A stretch of DNA of 64,000 nt, taken from positions 434,001 to 498,000 of the forward strand of contig NZ_JACKZY010000002.1 of NCBI RefSeq assembly GCF_020833685.1, written 5' to 3'. Positions 44,764 to 53,960 of the stretch are shown here, in pieces. The DNA comes from Nitratireductor sp. B36 (GTDB taxonomy: Bacteria > Pseudomonadota > Alphaproteobacteria > Rhizobiales > Rhizobiaceae). The translations under genes and the position numbers were made by a program. The notes beneath the pieces were generated by a model that saw nothing but the letters and a program-made list of their open reading frames with translations, was not told where the DNA came from and made no database searches. Position 1 is the first letter of the stretch. Each line of letters opens with the position of its first letter.

Positions 44764-45324
44764 ATGAAAAAAATCCTGGTTCTCGTTGGCTCCAATCGAA
44801 AGGAGTCGATCAATCATAAATTTGCACAGGCTTTGGAAAAGCTGGCCGACGGACGCCTTGCGTTCGAATATTTCGATCTCACCACATTGCCGATGTACAA
44901 TGATGACGACGTGGGGGCGTATCCGGCCGCCGCGCAGCAGCTTAAGGACAGCGTTGCGGCAGCCGATGGCGTACTTTTGGTGACGCCCGAACACAATCGC
45001 TCCATACCCGCGGTTTTGAAAAATGCAATCGACTGGGGCTCGAGGCCCTGGGGACAGAATAGCTGGACCGGAAAGGCCACCGCCATCGTGGGATCCAGCC
45101 CGGGCGCCATGGGAGCAATTGCGGCTCAGATACATCTTCGTTCGATCATGGTCAGCCTTGGAGCCACGCTGTTGACCAGCCCGGAAGTCTATCTGCAGAT
45201 GAAGCCCGGCCTTATCGACCAGAACAACGACATCACCAATGAAGAAACGAAGGCCTTCCTGACAGGCTTCATCGATAAATTCTCTGCGTGGGTTGGCTCG
45301 GCTCAAGATCGCGTCGCTGCCTGA
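44764..45324 (+). CDS. NADPH-dependent FMN reductase / quinone reductase
   Basis: A 186-residue flavodoxin-fold reductase (PF03358). The FMN phosphate loop is VLVGSNRKESINHKFA; GVLLVTPEHNRSIPAVLKNA is the second conserved block and SSPGAMGAIAAQIHLRSIM the third. Related enzymes reduce chromate, quinones or azo dyes with NAD(P)H. GAGGAA precedes the ATG. Divergent HxlR regulator; followed by a bidirectional terminator. Confidence 0.92.
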   Translation: MKKILVLVGSNRKESINHKFAQALEKLADGRLAFEYFDLTTLPMYNDDDVGAYPAAAQQLKDSVAAADGVLLVTPEHNRSIPAVLKNAIDWGSRPWGQNSWTGKATAIVGSSPGAMGAIAAQIHLRSIMVSLGATLLTSPEVYLQMKPGLIDQNNDITNEETKAFLTGFIDKFSAWVGSAQDRVAA

Positions 45325-45342
45325 GCAAAGAGGCGCGCGAAC

Positions 45343-45373
45343 AAAAAAGCCGGCTCTTGGAGCCGGCTTTTTT
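45343..45373. terminator. Bidirectional rho-independent terminator
   Basis: GCCGGCTC (45349-45356), loop TTG, GAGCCGGC (45360-45367), flanked by six A on the left and six T on the right. It therefore works on both strands and separates the convergent FMN reductase and prs genes. Confidence 0.93.
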
Positions 45374-45392
45374 ATTTGGGAATCTGTTTTTG

Positions 45393-46325
45393 TCAGTCAA
45401 ACAGGCTCGAAACCGATTCTTCCGTCGCCGTGCGTGAGATCGCCTCGCCGATAAGGTCAGCGATGGTGATCGTGCGAATGTTCTCCGCCGCTTCCACTGC
45501 CGAACTGGGTTGGATGGAATCGGTGATCACCAGTTCCTTCAGGCGCGACCCGGCGATGCGCGCTGCGGCACCGCCCGAAAGGACGCCATGCGTGATATAG
45601 GCTGTCACACTCGTGGCACCGTTGTTGAGCAATGCGTCGGCCGCGTTGCACAGTGTCCCACCGGAATCGACAATGTCGTCGATGAGCAGGCAGTCCTTGC
45701 CGCTGACGTCTCCGATCACGTTCATCACTTCGGATTCGCCGGGCCTGTCGCGGCGTTTGTCGACGATGGCAAGTGGCGCATCAATGCGTTTGGCGAGCGA
45801 GCGGGCGCGCACCACACCGCCGACATCTGGCGAAACCACCATGACGTTGGAGAGGGTGTAATTGGCCTTCACGTCGCGCGCCATCACGGGCACGGCAAAA
45901 AGGTTGTCGGTCGGAATGTCGAAGAAGCCCTGGATCTGCCCTGCATGAAGATCGAGCGTCAACACGCGGTCGGCCCCTGCCTGGGTGATCAGATTAGCCA
46001 CCAGCTTGGCCGAGATCGGTGTGCGGCCGGATGTGCGTCGGTCCTGCCGGGCATAGCCGAAATAGGGCAACACGGCGGTGATGCGTCGGGCGGAAGAACG
46101 CCGGAAGGCATCGATCATGATGAGGAGTTCCATCAGGTGATCGTTGGCCGGGTAGGCGGTCGACTGCAGAACGAAAACGTCCTCGCCGCGTACATTTTCC
46201 TGGATTTCGACGAAAATCTCCTGATCGGCGAACCGGCGAACGGTGGCTTTGCCAAGAGAAATGTTGAGATAGCGGGAAACGGCCTCTGCCAAAACCCGGT
46301 TGGAATTGCCCGCAAAGAGCTTCAT
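45393..46325 (-). CDS. prs: Ribose-phosphate pyrophosphokinase
   Basis: A 310-residue PRPP synthetase (ribose 5-phosphate + ATP to PRPP + AMP). The N-terminal [20 protein letters not shown], the ATP loop [20 protein letters not shown] and the PRPP loop [20 protein letters not shown] are all standard. PRPP feeds apt (38.7 kb) and histidine, tryptophan and nucleotide synthesis. GAGGAC precedes the ATG. Single gene with its own terminator. Confidence 0.98.
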   Translation of the reverse strand: MKLFAGNSNRVLAEAVSRYLNISLGKATVRRFADQEIFVEIQENVRGEDVFVLQSTAYPANDHLMELLIMIDAFRRSSARRITAVLPYFGYARQDRRTSGRTPISAKLVANLITQAGADRVLTLDLHAGQIQGFFDIPTDNLFAVPVMARDVKANYTLSNVMVVSPDVGGVVRARSLAKRIDAPLAIVDKRRDRPGESEVMNVIGDVSGKDCLLIDDIVDSGGTLCNAADALLNNGATSVTAYITHGVLSGGAAARIAGSRLKELVITDSIQPSSAVEAAENIRTITIADLIGEAISRTATEESVSSLFD

Positions 46326-46428
46326 GGAATGTCCTCGGAGAACGCCTTGACGCTTGACCGCGCTTTTAACGGGGTGAGGCTTTATTGCAAGCGCCTGAGG
46401 AAAGAATCACGATGAAATCCCGAAAAAA

Positions 46429-47013
46429 TCAGCTCTGCCTTTGTACAAGCCAGGCGGATAGCTGACTGATGGTTGCATCGGCCACGGCTTCCATCGTCGC
46501 GTTGGTGACTGAAGACCAGCCGTCGCCTTGCCCCCCAGGTGCGGCTTGCTGCCCCTGAAAACGGTGCAGCCGGTTGCCTGAAGGATCGAGCACGTCCCAG
46601 ACATAAATCACGGTCGTCTTGCCGCCATCGGCGATGGCTGAAAAATAGCCCTTCATCACCATGGAGGCGCTGCCGCCCTGGGGCACGATGGCAATACCGC
46701 TTTGTCGGGCTCGGGCTTCGAGGCGGCGGGAGAGCGCCGGGACGGCCTCTGCCGTTGCACCGATCACCGGGGCAAACTGTATGCGCTCACTGGTGGTCAC
46801 GGCCTGCAGGGGGGCTGCCGCAGTCTCGTTCGCCGCGTCCGTCTGCAAGGCGAGGGCGGTTTCGGTCGGCTGCTGCTGAAGCCCGGTCTGCCCACCGGGA
46901 ACAGTGCCCTCCGGTGTCGGCCCGGAATTCAGATCGAGCGGGGATCCCGTGTTGCAGCCGGCAAGACCGACAAGGCTCAACATGGCGATGCCCGTTATGG
47001 CGCGTTTAGTCAA
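46429..47013 (-). CDS. Hypothetical lipoprotein
   Basis: A 194-residue lipoprotein: KRAITGIAMLSLVGLAGC ends in a lipobox. The next 60 residues are low-complexity (Thr, Gln, Pro, Gly), then a compact domain with QSGIAIVPQGGSASMVMKGY and VIYVWDVLDPSGNRLHRFQG. I chose the TTG that gives a normal-length signal, preceded by GAGGGG; an ATG at 47055 would add 14 residues. No named family. Placed 49 bp after the M24 peptidase gene on the same strand. Confidence 0.75.
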   Translation of the reverse strand: MTKRAITGIAMLSLVGLAGCNTGSPLDLNSGPTPEGTVPGGQTGLQQQPTETALALQTDAANETAAAPLQAVTTSERIQFAPVIGATAEAVPALSRRLEARARQSGIAIVPQGGSASMVMKGYFSAIADGGKTTVIYVWDVLDPSGNRLHRFQGQQAAPGGQGDGWSSVTNATMEAVADATISQLSAWLVQRQS

Positions 47014-47062
47014 AATACCGCAGCCCCCCTCAATGGCTTCGATCCTGCGCGGCATATTGCCT

Positions 47063-48214
47063 TCACCTCGTTATAAGGTCCAGCCCGTAGCGCGAAAGCG
47101 GCTCGGGTGCGTCTTCGGTGGTCAGATAGGTGCGGCCGAGACACATGGCGCTGCCAGTGTCGGAATCCATGATGATCATGTGTGCGAACAGCGTCATGCC
47201 TGGCGCGATGGGCTCTTCATTGCCGGCGTAGAACATCTGCGGATCCATCCAGGACGGCGAGAACCGCGCGCCCAGTGAATAGCCGCAGGCGTTCAACCGG
47301 TGCTTTGTCAGGCCATGGGTTTCCATCACGCGTGCGTGCGCATCGAACACGTCGCCGAATGTGCTGCCTGGCGTCATCGTCTTCTGCACTGCATTCAGCG
47401 CATCACGTGCCGCCTCGAAAAGCTCCTGATGTCTTTTGGAGACCTTGCCCGTCAGCACGGTCTGCATCATTGCTGCATGATAGTGATGATAAACACCGGC
47501 CCATTCGAGCGTGATCTGGTCGTTCTTGTTGAGCTTGCGCCGGCCCGCCTTGTAGCGGCACAGAAGCGCGTCCTCGCCCGAACCGATGATGAATTCATTG
47601 GCCGGATAGTCACCACCGCCGGCAAACACCGCGCCCTGCATGGCGGCCAGGATTGCGGCCTCGTCTCCGCCCTGCTTGATAAGTGGCAGCGCGGCGTCCA
47701 GTGCCTCATCGCCGAGCTTCGCAGCGCGTTTCACCTTCTTGATCTCCGCCTCGCTTTTGAACAGCCGCAGGCGGCTGACGAGATCTGACGCGTCCTCGAT
47801 CTTGCCGAATGTCTGCAACTGCTCGTCGAGCAGGCGGGTGCTGCGGCCCGTGAGGCCATGCGTGTCGTATTCGACACCGATCCTGGCACCCAGCAGGTCG
47901 AGATCGTTAAGCAGATTGCGCAGGTCGACGGCCGGGTTGGCGTCGTGCCTGTCTGTCCACAGGACGATGTTTTCGATGGTGGAGGTGTGCCGCGCCTGAC
48001 GCAGATCGGCCGAGCGTGTCAAAAGCACCATCGAGCCATCGGCTTTCACGACAAGGCACTGGAAGAAGCAGAAGCCGAACGTGTCGTAACCCGTCAGCCA
48101 GTACATGCTCTCCTGCGCGAAAAGCAGCATGGCGTCGAGCTTGCGCTCGGCCATTTCGATGACGAGGCGATCGCGCCGGGAATCGAATTCTGCCTGGTCA
48201 AAATGAAGCGCCAT
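47063..48214 (-). CDS. M24 family Xaa-Pro peptidase-like protein
   Basis: A 383-residue protein with a creatinase N-terminal domain (residues 8-140) and the M24 pita-bread domain. Expected metal ligands: ITLEWAGVYHHYHAAMM lies where the first Asp pair is normally found, and here the first ligand is changed (T-L-E-W rather than V-D-x-G), while NACGYSLGARFSP shows that the usual GHG histidine is also altered. It may therefore have lost or changed peptidase activity. ATG shares one base with the pgeF stop codon. Confidence 0.85.
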   Translation of the reverse strand: MALHFDQAEFDSRRDRLVIEMAERKLDAMLLFAQESMYWLTGYDTFGFCFFQCLVVKADGSMVLLTRSADLRQARHTSTIENIVLWTDRHDANPAVDLRNLLNDLDLLGARIGVEYDTHGLTGRSTRLLDEQLQTFGKIEDASDLVSRLRLFKSEAEIKKVKRAAKLGDEALDAALPLIKQGGDEAAILAAMQGAVFAGGGDYPANEFIIGSGEDALLCRYKAGRRKLNKNDQITLEWAGVYHHYHAAMMQTVLTGKVSKRHQELFEAARDALNAVQKTMTPGSTFGDVFDAHARVMETHGLTKHRLNACGYSLGARFSPSWMDPQMFYAGNEEPIAPGMTLFAHMIIMDSDTGSAMCLGRTYLTTEDAPEPLSRYGLDLITR

Positions 48215-49008
48215 CAAATGTCCTCCAGGATGATCGCTGAAATCTGACGTCCGTAGTCACGTTCACCACGATGCGTGGCGCGGCGATAGGAGTAAAAATG
48301 CTCTTCTTCTTCATAGGTGCAGCGCCCGATCTGCACGGCATGGACGCCGGCTGCCGTCAGCCGAGCTACCGTGTAGCCATTGAGATCGAAAAGCGCATGC
48401 CCGGCCTTGGGCGACGGGCGAAACCAGTCCCGGTTTGCCGGGTTGTGGTTGACGAAACGCTCCACGAATTCCGGCCCCACCTCATAGTTTTCCTGGCTTA
48501 TGGAGGGACCCAGAACGGCGGTGATGTTTTCCCGCTCCGCGCCCAGCAGTTCCATCGCCGCAATGGTGTTTTCCAGAATGCCGGTCAGAGCCCCTTTCCA
48601 GCCGGCATGGGCGGCTGCGATCACGCGCGCCTTGCCGTCGGCGAGCAGAATGGGCCCGCAATCGGCAGCAAGCGCGCCAATCGCCAGCCCCGGCCGGTTG
48701 GTCACCAGCGCGTCGGCCTCGGGTCGCTCTCCTGCAAAAGGTTCATCGACAATAACGGCATGGGGCGAGTGCACCTGGTGAACCGTCAGAAGATGGTCTG
48801 CGTCGACGCCCAGCCATTCGGCCACGCGTCGTCTGTTCTCGGTCACCGTCTCGCGGTCGTCGCCCGAGCCATAACCCACATTGAGCCCTTCATAGAGCCC
48901 CGTCGAAACGCCGCCCGCCCGGGTGAAGAAGCCATGCTTCACACCATTTTCCCGCTCACGGTCCAGTAGCGGGGACCGCAGGGGTTCCGGCCTCGTCGTG
49001 TCCAGCAT
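48214..49008 (-). CDS. pgeF: Peptidoglycan editing factor PgeF (laccase-domain, YfiH)
   Basis: A 264-residue PgeF/YfiH protein. The zinc ligands are in LTVHQVHSPHAVIV, LAADCGPILLAD and AAHAGWKGALTGILENTIAA, and GPSISQENYEVGPEF follows. PgeF acts on UDP-MurNAc-L-Ser, a mis-synthesised peptidoglycan precursor, which fits its place beside lgt in an envelope-related run. It was long called a polyphenol oxidase. It lies 58 bp after midA. Confidence 0.94.
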   Translation of the reverse strand: MLDTTRPEPLRSPLLDRERENGVKHGFFTRAGGVSTGLYEGLNVGYGSGDDRETVTENRRRVAEWLGVDADHLLTVHQVHSPHAVIVDEPFAGERPEADALVTNRPGLAIGALAADCGPILLADGKARVIAAAHAGWKGALTGILENTIAAMELLGAERENITAVLGPSISQENYEVGPEFVERFVNHNPANRDWFRPSPKAGHALFDLNGYTVARLTAAGVHAVQIGRCTYEEEEHFYSYRRATHRGERDYGRQISAIILEDI

Positions 49009-49066
49009 GCGCCGCCTTTTCAGATGTTCTCAAGCGGCGGGATGGTGGGGCAGGGGCGAAATCAAG

Positions 49067-50155
49067 TCAATGCGCTGAGAGGAAAGGGGGAACCGCCACT
49101 GTGGATGGCGTCACGGCCAATACCTTGAACAATGTTCCCATCTGGTCGGGGCTGGCGAGCCGTTCCACATCGTTGCGAATGGCTTGCTGCTCCGTGGCGT
49201 TCCTGCCGGCACCCAGTCGTCCGGCGCGCTCCAGAAGGCCGAGCCCGATGAGAAAGTCACCCTGGCCCATCAGTTCGGCGGTCAGGCCCTGCTCCTTTGC
49301 TGCACCTGCCAGAGCGGAGAAATCCACATGCGCCGTCAGGTCGGCTTTGCCGGGCTCCTTCAGCAAGTCCTGATAGGCGTGGCCGCGCATCGCCTGCAAC
49401 GTGTCGCCGGGGGCGGGGGAGGCATAACCATAATCGATGAAAAGCCCAGCTCCGCCCTCTCTGCCGATGCGTTCGGCGATGCGGGCCATCAGGGCATTGC
49501 GAGCGGGCGCGAGTTCCACGATTGCTCCCTCGGGTGCGTTATTTGCACCCGGCGGCAGTAGAGCGGGGTCCGCAGAGCCGGCCCCTGCCATGAACGCAAG
49601 CCGTTCTTCCGCATCGAGGCCAACCACGCGTTCGCGCCAGGCATTTCCGATCTTCACATATTGCCGGATGGGAATGGCGTCGAACAGCTCATTGCCAACA
49701 ATGAAAAGCGGCCCTTCCGGCAAAGCGTCCAGATCGGCGATCCATGCCACTTCACCTTCCGGAAGCCCAAGCGTCGTACGCTGCACGTCGCTCAGCCGCG
49801 GGCTCGCTTCGATCATGAAAAGCCGCATCTGCTTTCCGAACGCCGGGTCGATTTTCGCCCAGGTCCGGAGCATGTCCTTCATCAGCGTTCCGCGTCCGGG
49901 GCCAATCTCGGCCACAACAGGCGTTTTCGGTGCGCCGCTCGCCTGCCACGCCGTGTAGAGCCAGATGGCGCACAATTCGCCGAACATCTGGCTGATCTCC
50001 GGCGCGGTCGTGAAATCGCCATCGGCGCCAAAGGGCTGGCGCGTCGTGTAATAGCCCTCGTCGGGATCGAAAAGGCAAAGCGCCATATAGTCGGCGATGC
50101 TCATTGGCCCCGCCGTTTCGATCTGCGCCCTGATGCGATCCTTCAGTGTTTTCAT
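49067..50155 (-). CDS. SAM-dependent methyltransferase of the MidA / NDUFAF7 family
   Basis: A 362-residue protein of the DUF185/MidA family. The start motif is [20 protein letters not shown], followed by [20 protein letters not shown] and the SAM loop [20 protein letters not shown]. In mitochondria the homologue NDUFAF7 methylates an arginine of complex I. The start overlaps the lgt stop as ATGA, excluding the longer start at 50239. Role in bacteria not established. Confidence 0.92.
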   Translation of the reverse strand: MKTLKDRIRAQIETAGPMSIADYMALCLFDPDEGYYTTRQPFGADGDFTTAPEISQMFGELCAIWLYTAWQASGAPKTPVVAEIGPGRGTLMKDMLRTWAKIDPAFGKQMRLFMIEASPRLSDVQRTTLGLPEGEVAWIADLDALPEGPLFIVGNELFDAIPIRQYVKIGNAWRERVVGLDAEERLAFMAGAGSADPALLPPGANNAPEGAIVELAPARNALMARIAERIGREGGAGLFIDYGYASPAPGDTLQAMRGHAYQDLLKEPGKADLTAHVDFSALAGAAKEQGLTAELMGQGDFLIGLGLLERAGRLGAGRNATEQQAIRNDVERLASPDQMGTLFKVLAVTPSTVAVPPFLSAH

Positions 50156-50991
50156 CGGGCTGCGGCCCGCGCCCTCAGCATCGCCCACACGCCCACAAGC
50201 ACCATGGGCAGCGAAAGCACCATCCCCATGGTCAGCCACCCGCCGGCCAGATAGCCGATATGCGCGTCAGGCTCGCGGAAGAACTCGACCACGATGCGCG
50301 ATAGGCCGTAGCCGCACACAAACGCGCCGGCGACGAAGCCCGGCATCTTCAGCTTCAGCCCCTTATGGGTGAGAAAGCGCAGCACCACGAAAAGCACAAG
50401 CCCTTCGAGCGCTGCTTCATAAAGCTGGCTCGGATGGCGCGGCTCCGGCCCGCCATTGGGAAAGACAAAGGCCCAGGGCACGTCCGTCACCCGGCCCCAA
50501 AGCTCCGAGTTCACGAAGTTGGCCACACGCACCAGACCGAGACCGATCGGCACCACCGCCGAGACCGTATCGAACAGGCTCCAGGCATTGATGCCGCGCT
50601 TCTTCGCAAACAAAAGCATGGCGAGCGTGACGCCGAGCAGCCCGCCATGGAACGACATGCCACCCTCCCATACGGCGAGAATGTCGAGCGGGTTCGCGAT
50701 GTAGCGGGGAAGGTCGTAGAAGAGAATATAGCCGATGCGTCCGCCGGCCACGATGCCGATCGCGGCCCAGAGAACGAAATCGTCGAGATCCGTGACGGTC
50801 ATCGCCGGCTTGCCGCCTGCCCACAGGCGCTCGTTCGAAACCAGCCGGCGCGCATACCACCAGCCGGTGAGGATGCCGACCACATAGCCAAGCCCATACC
50901 AGTGGATTGCGAGCGGTCCGACCTGTAGCGCCACCGGGTCTATGTTGGGAAAGGGCAGGGCGGCGAGAGGCGTTAGCAGGTAATCGGTCAA
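50152..50991 (-). CDS. lgt: Prolipoprotein diacylglyceryl transferase
   Basis: A 279-residue seven-helix Lgt that attaches diacylglycerol to the lipobox cysteine of prelipoproteins. The core [53 protein letters not shown] and [20 protein letters not shown] are canonical. I chose TTG 50991 because GGGAGG lies 5 nt upstream and the protein then begins [18 protein letters not shown] 51009 adds six residues. Head of the lgt-midA-pgeF-M24 run. Lipoproteins at 14.4 and 46.4 kb are its natural substrates. Confidence 0.96.
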   Translation of the reverse strand: MTDYLLTPLAALPFPNIDPVALQVGPLAIHWYGLGYVVGILTGWWYARRLVSNERLWAGGKPAMTVTDLDDFVLWAAIGIVAGGRIGYILFYDLPRYIANPLDILAVWEGGMSFHGGLLGVTLAMLLFAKKRGINAWSLFDTVSAVVPIGLGLVRVANFVNSELWGRVTDVPWAFVFPNGGPEPRHPSQLYEAALEGLVLFVVLRFLTHKGLKLKMPGFVAGAFVCGYGLSRIVVEFFREPDAHIGYLAGGWLTMGMVLSLPMVLVGVWAMLRARAAAR

Positions 50992-51122
50992 TCGGGCCTC
51001 CCGGCGCATGAAACATAGTCGCCGCAGGTATTGCGAAGCATCGGGGCGAGGTCAAGGCGCGGTTTGCCTTGCAATCGGCCGTCTTGCCCACTAGGTCAGA
51101 GGTTCAATCTGGGAAACGAGCC

Positions 51123-51437
51123 ATGACCAACGGAAGCAACCGAATCCTCGACGAGTTCGCCAAGCTGATGACCGATGCCGCAGGTGCCGCTCAGGGCGTG
51201 CGCCGCGAGGTCGAGACAGCCTTTCAGGCACAGGCCGAACGCATTCTCAGCTCGATGGACGTCGTCCAGCGCGAAGAGTTCGAGATGGTGCGCGAGATGG
51301 CTTTGAAAGCGTGCGAAGAAAACGCGGCGCTCGTTGCGCGCATCGACGCTCTGGAAGCAAAACTTTCGGAAGGCGGTGCCGCAAAAGCTGCGAAATCCGA
51401 TTCGAAACCGGCGTCATCCACCCGGACGAAAAAATAA
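51123..51437 (+). CDS. ubiK: UbiK family accessory factor
   Basis: A 104-residue UbiK/YqiC (BMFP) protein: an N-terminal helix FAKLMTDAAGAAQGVRREVE and a coiled coil with RILSSMDVVQREEFEMVREM, ending in a basic tail. UbiK helps ubiquinone assembly with UbiJ and binds membranes. ATG 51123 is the natural start. Divergent from lgt, an arrangement common in this order. Linked in function to the bc1 complex, which uses ubiquinol. Confidence 0.92.
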   Translation: MTNGSNRILDEFAKLMTDAAGAAQGVRREVETAFQAQAERILSSMDVVQREEFEMVREMALKACEENAALVARIDALEAKLSEGGAAKAAKSDSKPASSTRTKK

Positions 51438-51773
51438 TTTTTTATTACCGGCGCCTGTGTATGGCGTCGAAAAATCCTTGTCCGAGAGTCGCTTACGTCG
51501 CGCCGCTCTGTGCCGCGCGGCGTTTCTATCCACACGCTCCACAGGCTTTCGATAAAAAAGGTCTGGTCACGCGACTCTGCATCAATACACTGAATTTACA
51601 GCGTGATTCGTAACTGGTCATGCAGTCGGGCAGGGGCGGGCCCGCGTAAGTTCCATGCGTTGTCGTTGTCGCTCCACATTGTGTTTCAGGTCTGAAACGA
51701 CTTGCGGAAGAGCATTTCCGCTGTGGATTCTTGCGGGGTGTTGCGGCGCCTCCAGATACGGGAAAGCAGATTA
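51438..51773. other. 336-bp intergenic stretch
   Basis: Between ubiK and ybjN. It starts with a T-rich run immediately after ubiK, holds an imperfect GCGCCGC/GCGCGGC hairpin near 51500-51525 and a TTTCAG-GT-CTGAAA dyad near 51690. No gene or RNA is recognised. Confidence 0.5.
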
Positions 51774-52274
51774 ATGAGCCTTCTTGAACTCGACATGACC
51801 CGTGATGCGCATCCCGTTGATGTCATCGAACATGTCGCGCACACCAATGACTGGAGCTTCGAGCGTAATGGCGACGACGAGATCGCCATCGCCGTGGCCG
51901 GCACATGGACCGACTATAACGTGTCCTTCTCCTGGATGGAGGAATTCGAGGCGCTGCATGTTGCCTGCGCCTTTGATCTGAAAGTGCCTGCGAAGCGTAC
52001 CCTGGAAGTCATGCGGCTCCTTTCGCTCATCAACGAACAGATGCTGTTCGGCCATTTCGACCTGTGGGAGCGCGAGAATGTCGTGATGTTCCGCCAGGCG
52101 CTGGTTCTTGCCGGCGGCGTCGAGCCTACGGGCCAACAGGTCGAGACCATGCTGAACAGCGCTCTGGAAGCCTGTGAATGTTATTATCAGGCTTTCCAGT
52201 ATGTCATCTGGTCGGGCAGCACCGCTCAGGATGCATTGAACAGCGTGTTGTTCGAAACCTACGGAAACGCCTAG
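51774..52274 (+). CDS. YbjN domain-containing protein
   Basis: A 166-residue YbjN-family protein (PF10722), a tetratricopeptide-like helix-strand fold. HPVDVIEHVAHTNDWSFER and ALHVACAFDLKVP are typical, as is the long helix region LLSLINEQMLFGHFDLWERE. GGGAAAGC precedes the ATG. The E. coli relative affects motility and stress, but the role here is unknown. 21 bp separate it from csaA. Confidence 0.9.
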   Translation: MSLLELDMTRDAHPVDVIEHVAHTNDWSFERNGDDEIAIAVAGTWTDYNVSFSWMEEFEALHVACAFDLKVPAKRTLEVMRLLSLINEQMLFGHFDLWERENVVMFRQALVLAGGVEPTGQQVETMLNSALEACECYYQAFQYVIWSGSTAQDALNSVLFETYGNA

Positions 52275-52295
52275 GTCGCAAGAAGGGGAGCGGGC

Positions 52296-52649
52296 ATGTC
52301 ATCGGAGAAGGCCCCGGAAATCACATTCGACGATTTCCTGAAGGTGGATATCCGCATCGGCACCGTGATTGAGGCTGAACCTTATCCGGAAGCCCGCAAA
52401 CCTGCCATCAAGCTCAAGGTCGATTTCGGTCCGGAGATCGGTATCAAGAAGTCGTCCGCGCAGATCACCGTGCATTATACGCCCGAGACTCTCGTCGGGC
52501 GGCAGGTGGTGGCGGTGGTCAACTTCCCGCCGCGCCAGATCGGAAAATTCATGTCGGAAATCCTCGTGATGGGGTTTTCAGACGAAAATGGCGCCATCGT
52601 TCTCGCTGGATGCGACGGGAAAGTGCCAAACGGCAGCCGCCTTCACTAA
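52296..52649 (+). CDS. csaA: CsaA-type tRNA-binding domain protein
   Basis: A 117-residue single OB-fold tRNA-binding domain (PF01588). The core is [20 protein letters not shown] and [20 protein letters not shown], ending [16 protein letters not shown], where CsaA proteins usually have V-P-N-G-x-R. CsaA acts as a chaperone and can bind tRNA. Follows ybjN closely and is probably co-transcribed. Confidence 0.93.
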   Translation: MSSEKAPEITFDDFLKVDIRIGTVIEAEPYPEARKPAIKLKVDFGPEIGIKKSSAQITVHYTPETLVGRQVVAVVNFPPRQIGKFMSEILVMGFSDENGAIVLAGCDGKVPNGSRLH

Positions 52650-52699
52650 ACAGCCTCAGCAGGCCTGATCCGGGTTGTATAAATTCGGCCGTCCGTGCC

Positions 52700-53056
52700 T
52701 CAATCCAGAAAACCAAATGTCTCCGCGCCGTCAAAGTGGCGAATACGCAGACCGACAATCGCACCTGTTTCCATCAGCCGTGCGTTGATGGCCATGCGGT
52801 TGCCTTGGTCTCGTGGGCGCCAGTGTGTCGTGCATCCGCAGGTGGGGCAGTGGTGCATTGCAAGCGTCTTGTCGCCCTGCACGTAGGCCACGGTTGTGTC
52901 TTCGCCGCTTGGAAAGCTCACCTCGGCAGGGTCGCAATGAAGCCAGAGTGCGCCGAGCCTGCGGCAGAGCGAGCAGTTGCAGTCGGTCAACCACAAGGGC
53001 CGTGCGGACGTTTCCATCCGCACGGCCCCGCAATGACATACCGCTGTCAGGATCAT
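52700..53056 (-). CDS. GFA family zinc-binding protein
   Basis: A 118-residue GFA (glutathione-dependent formaldehyde-activating/CENP-V) protein. The zinc ligands are in AVCHCGAVRM, LTDCNCSLCRR and HHCPTCGCTTH. The family carries out glutathione addition to formaldehyde or related reactions, but most members are uncharacterised. ATG 53056 lies 5 bp after the DUF2165 stop; a longer start would overlap that gene. Confidence 0.9.
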   Translation of the reverse strand: MILTAVCHCGAVRMETSARPLWLTDCNCSLCRRLGALWLHCDPAEVSFPSGEDTTVAYVQGDKTLAMHHCPTCGCTTHWRPRDQGNRMAINARLMETGAIVGLRIRHFDGAETFGFLD

Positions 53057-53061
53057 ATCCG

Positions 53062-53556
53062 TCAGGCGACTTCGTCGTCGCGCTGGTTGACGAAGATCAA
53101 GACGCCGATGATCGCCATGTAGAACTTGAAGGCCGCGTCCTGTCCGTTCCACGTGTCGGACTGCCACATCAGGAACCATTCGCCCCCGACGACCATGAAG
53201 CCGAAGAACCAGACGAGAAAGCCGATCGTTGCACCCGCGACCATCAGTTTCTTGGATGCGTGGAACTCTGCAGCCGAAGCGTTGCGCGCACCGAGCATCC
53301 TGAGGCCGCCGAGCAGCAGAAGCACAAAGGTAAGGCCTTCACCGGCGATGATAAGCCAGTATCCGGCATGCCACAGCGCCGGCGTGGTGATAGCGCGATA
53401 CATGGCTGAATTGCCGGGGAAAGTGGTGTCCATGCTGAACACATGCTGCACGAAGGCGAAGTTCGAGCCGTAATCGGTGATGTTGTTGAACGTCACCATG
53501 AAAGCAAAGGCAGCGAGTGCCAGCGTCATGGCGATTTTTGCGTAGCGTGAAGTCAT
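53062..53556 (-). CDS. DUF2165 family membrane protein
   Basis: A 164-residue DUF2165 protein (PF09933) with four hydrophobic segments: FVTFNNITDYGSNFAFVQHV at the first loop, and VGGEWFLMWQSDTWNGQDAA before the last helix. The family is annotated as predicted small integral membrane proteins. It heads a two-gene unit with the GFA gene. Function unknown. Confidence 0.92.
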   Translation of the reverse strand: MTSRYAKIAMTLALAAFAFMVTFNNITDYGSNFAFVQHVFSMDTTFPGNSAMYRAITTPALWHAGYWLIIAGEGLTFVLLLLGGLRMLGARNASAAEFHASKKLMVAGATIGFLVWFFGFMVVGGEWFLMWQSDTWNGQDAAFKFYMAIIGVLIFVNQRDDEVA

Positions 53557-53702
53557 GGGCCCCTTCCTTGGATGACCGGTCGGGCGAAATAAGCGTGTGT
53601 AGCCCGGTTGCGACTCAGTGTGTTAGACGAAAGGATAACGTGCAATTTACCGCAGGCGAAGGGTCAGGAGACTGCCCGACCCGCGATATCGGGAGACAAG
53701 TC

Positions 53703-53945
53703 TTGAAGACGATCGTCGAACTGACCAGCGCCGCGCGCCGCAAGGCTGAAATCGCCGGCCTCGACAGGCAGCTGGACAGGCTCTGTCTGGGTGACTGGGC
53801 CCGAAAGGGAGATTTTGTTGAACTGGCGGGGCAGGGGGAAATCATCGTCTTCATGATCCGTGCCCGGCGCATCCGCGTGGATGCCGATGGCGTCCAGACA
53901 CTGGTTTTCGAGTTGGATCACCCACCCCGCCCGGCTGTACGTTGA
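53703..53945 (+). CDS. Small conserved hypothetical protein
   Basis: An 80-residue protein with start TTG and GGGAG at 53691-53695, 7 nt upstream. It runs LKTIVELTSAARRKAEIAGL and then GDFVELAGQGEIIVFMIRAR, a mixed alpha/beta protein with no membrane segment. No named family. Convergent with the histidine kinase gene, 15 bp apart. Coding is supported by the ribosome binding site. Confidence 0.62.
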   Translation: MKTIVELTSAARRKAEIAGLDRQLDRLCLGDWARKGDFVELAGQGEIIVFMIRARRIRVDADGVQTLVFELDHPPRPAVR

Positions 53946-53960
53946 CCTGGTTGAAACGCT

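Noticed and set aside
52700-53179. Longer start for the GFA protein
   Set aside because: The added 41 residues overlap the DUF2165 gene and carry no GFA sequence; ATG 53056 fits the family length.
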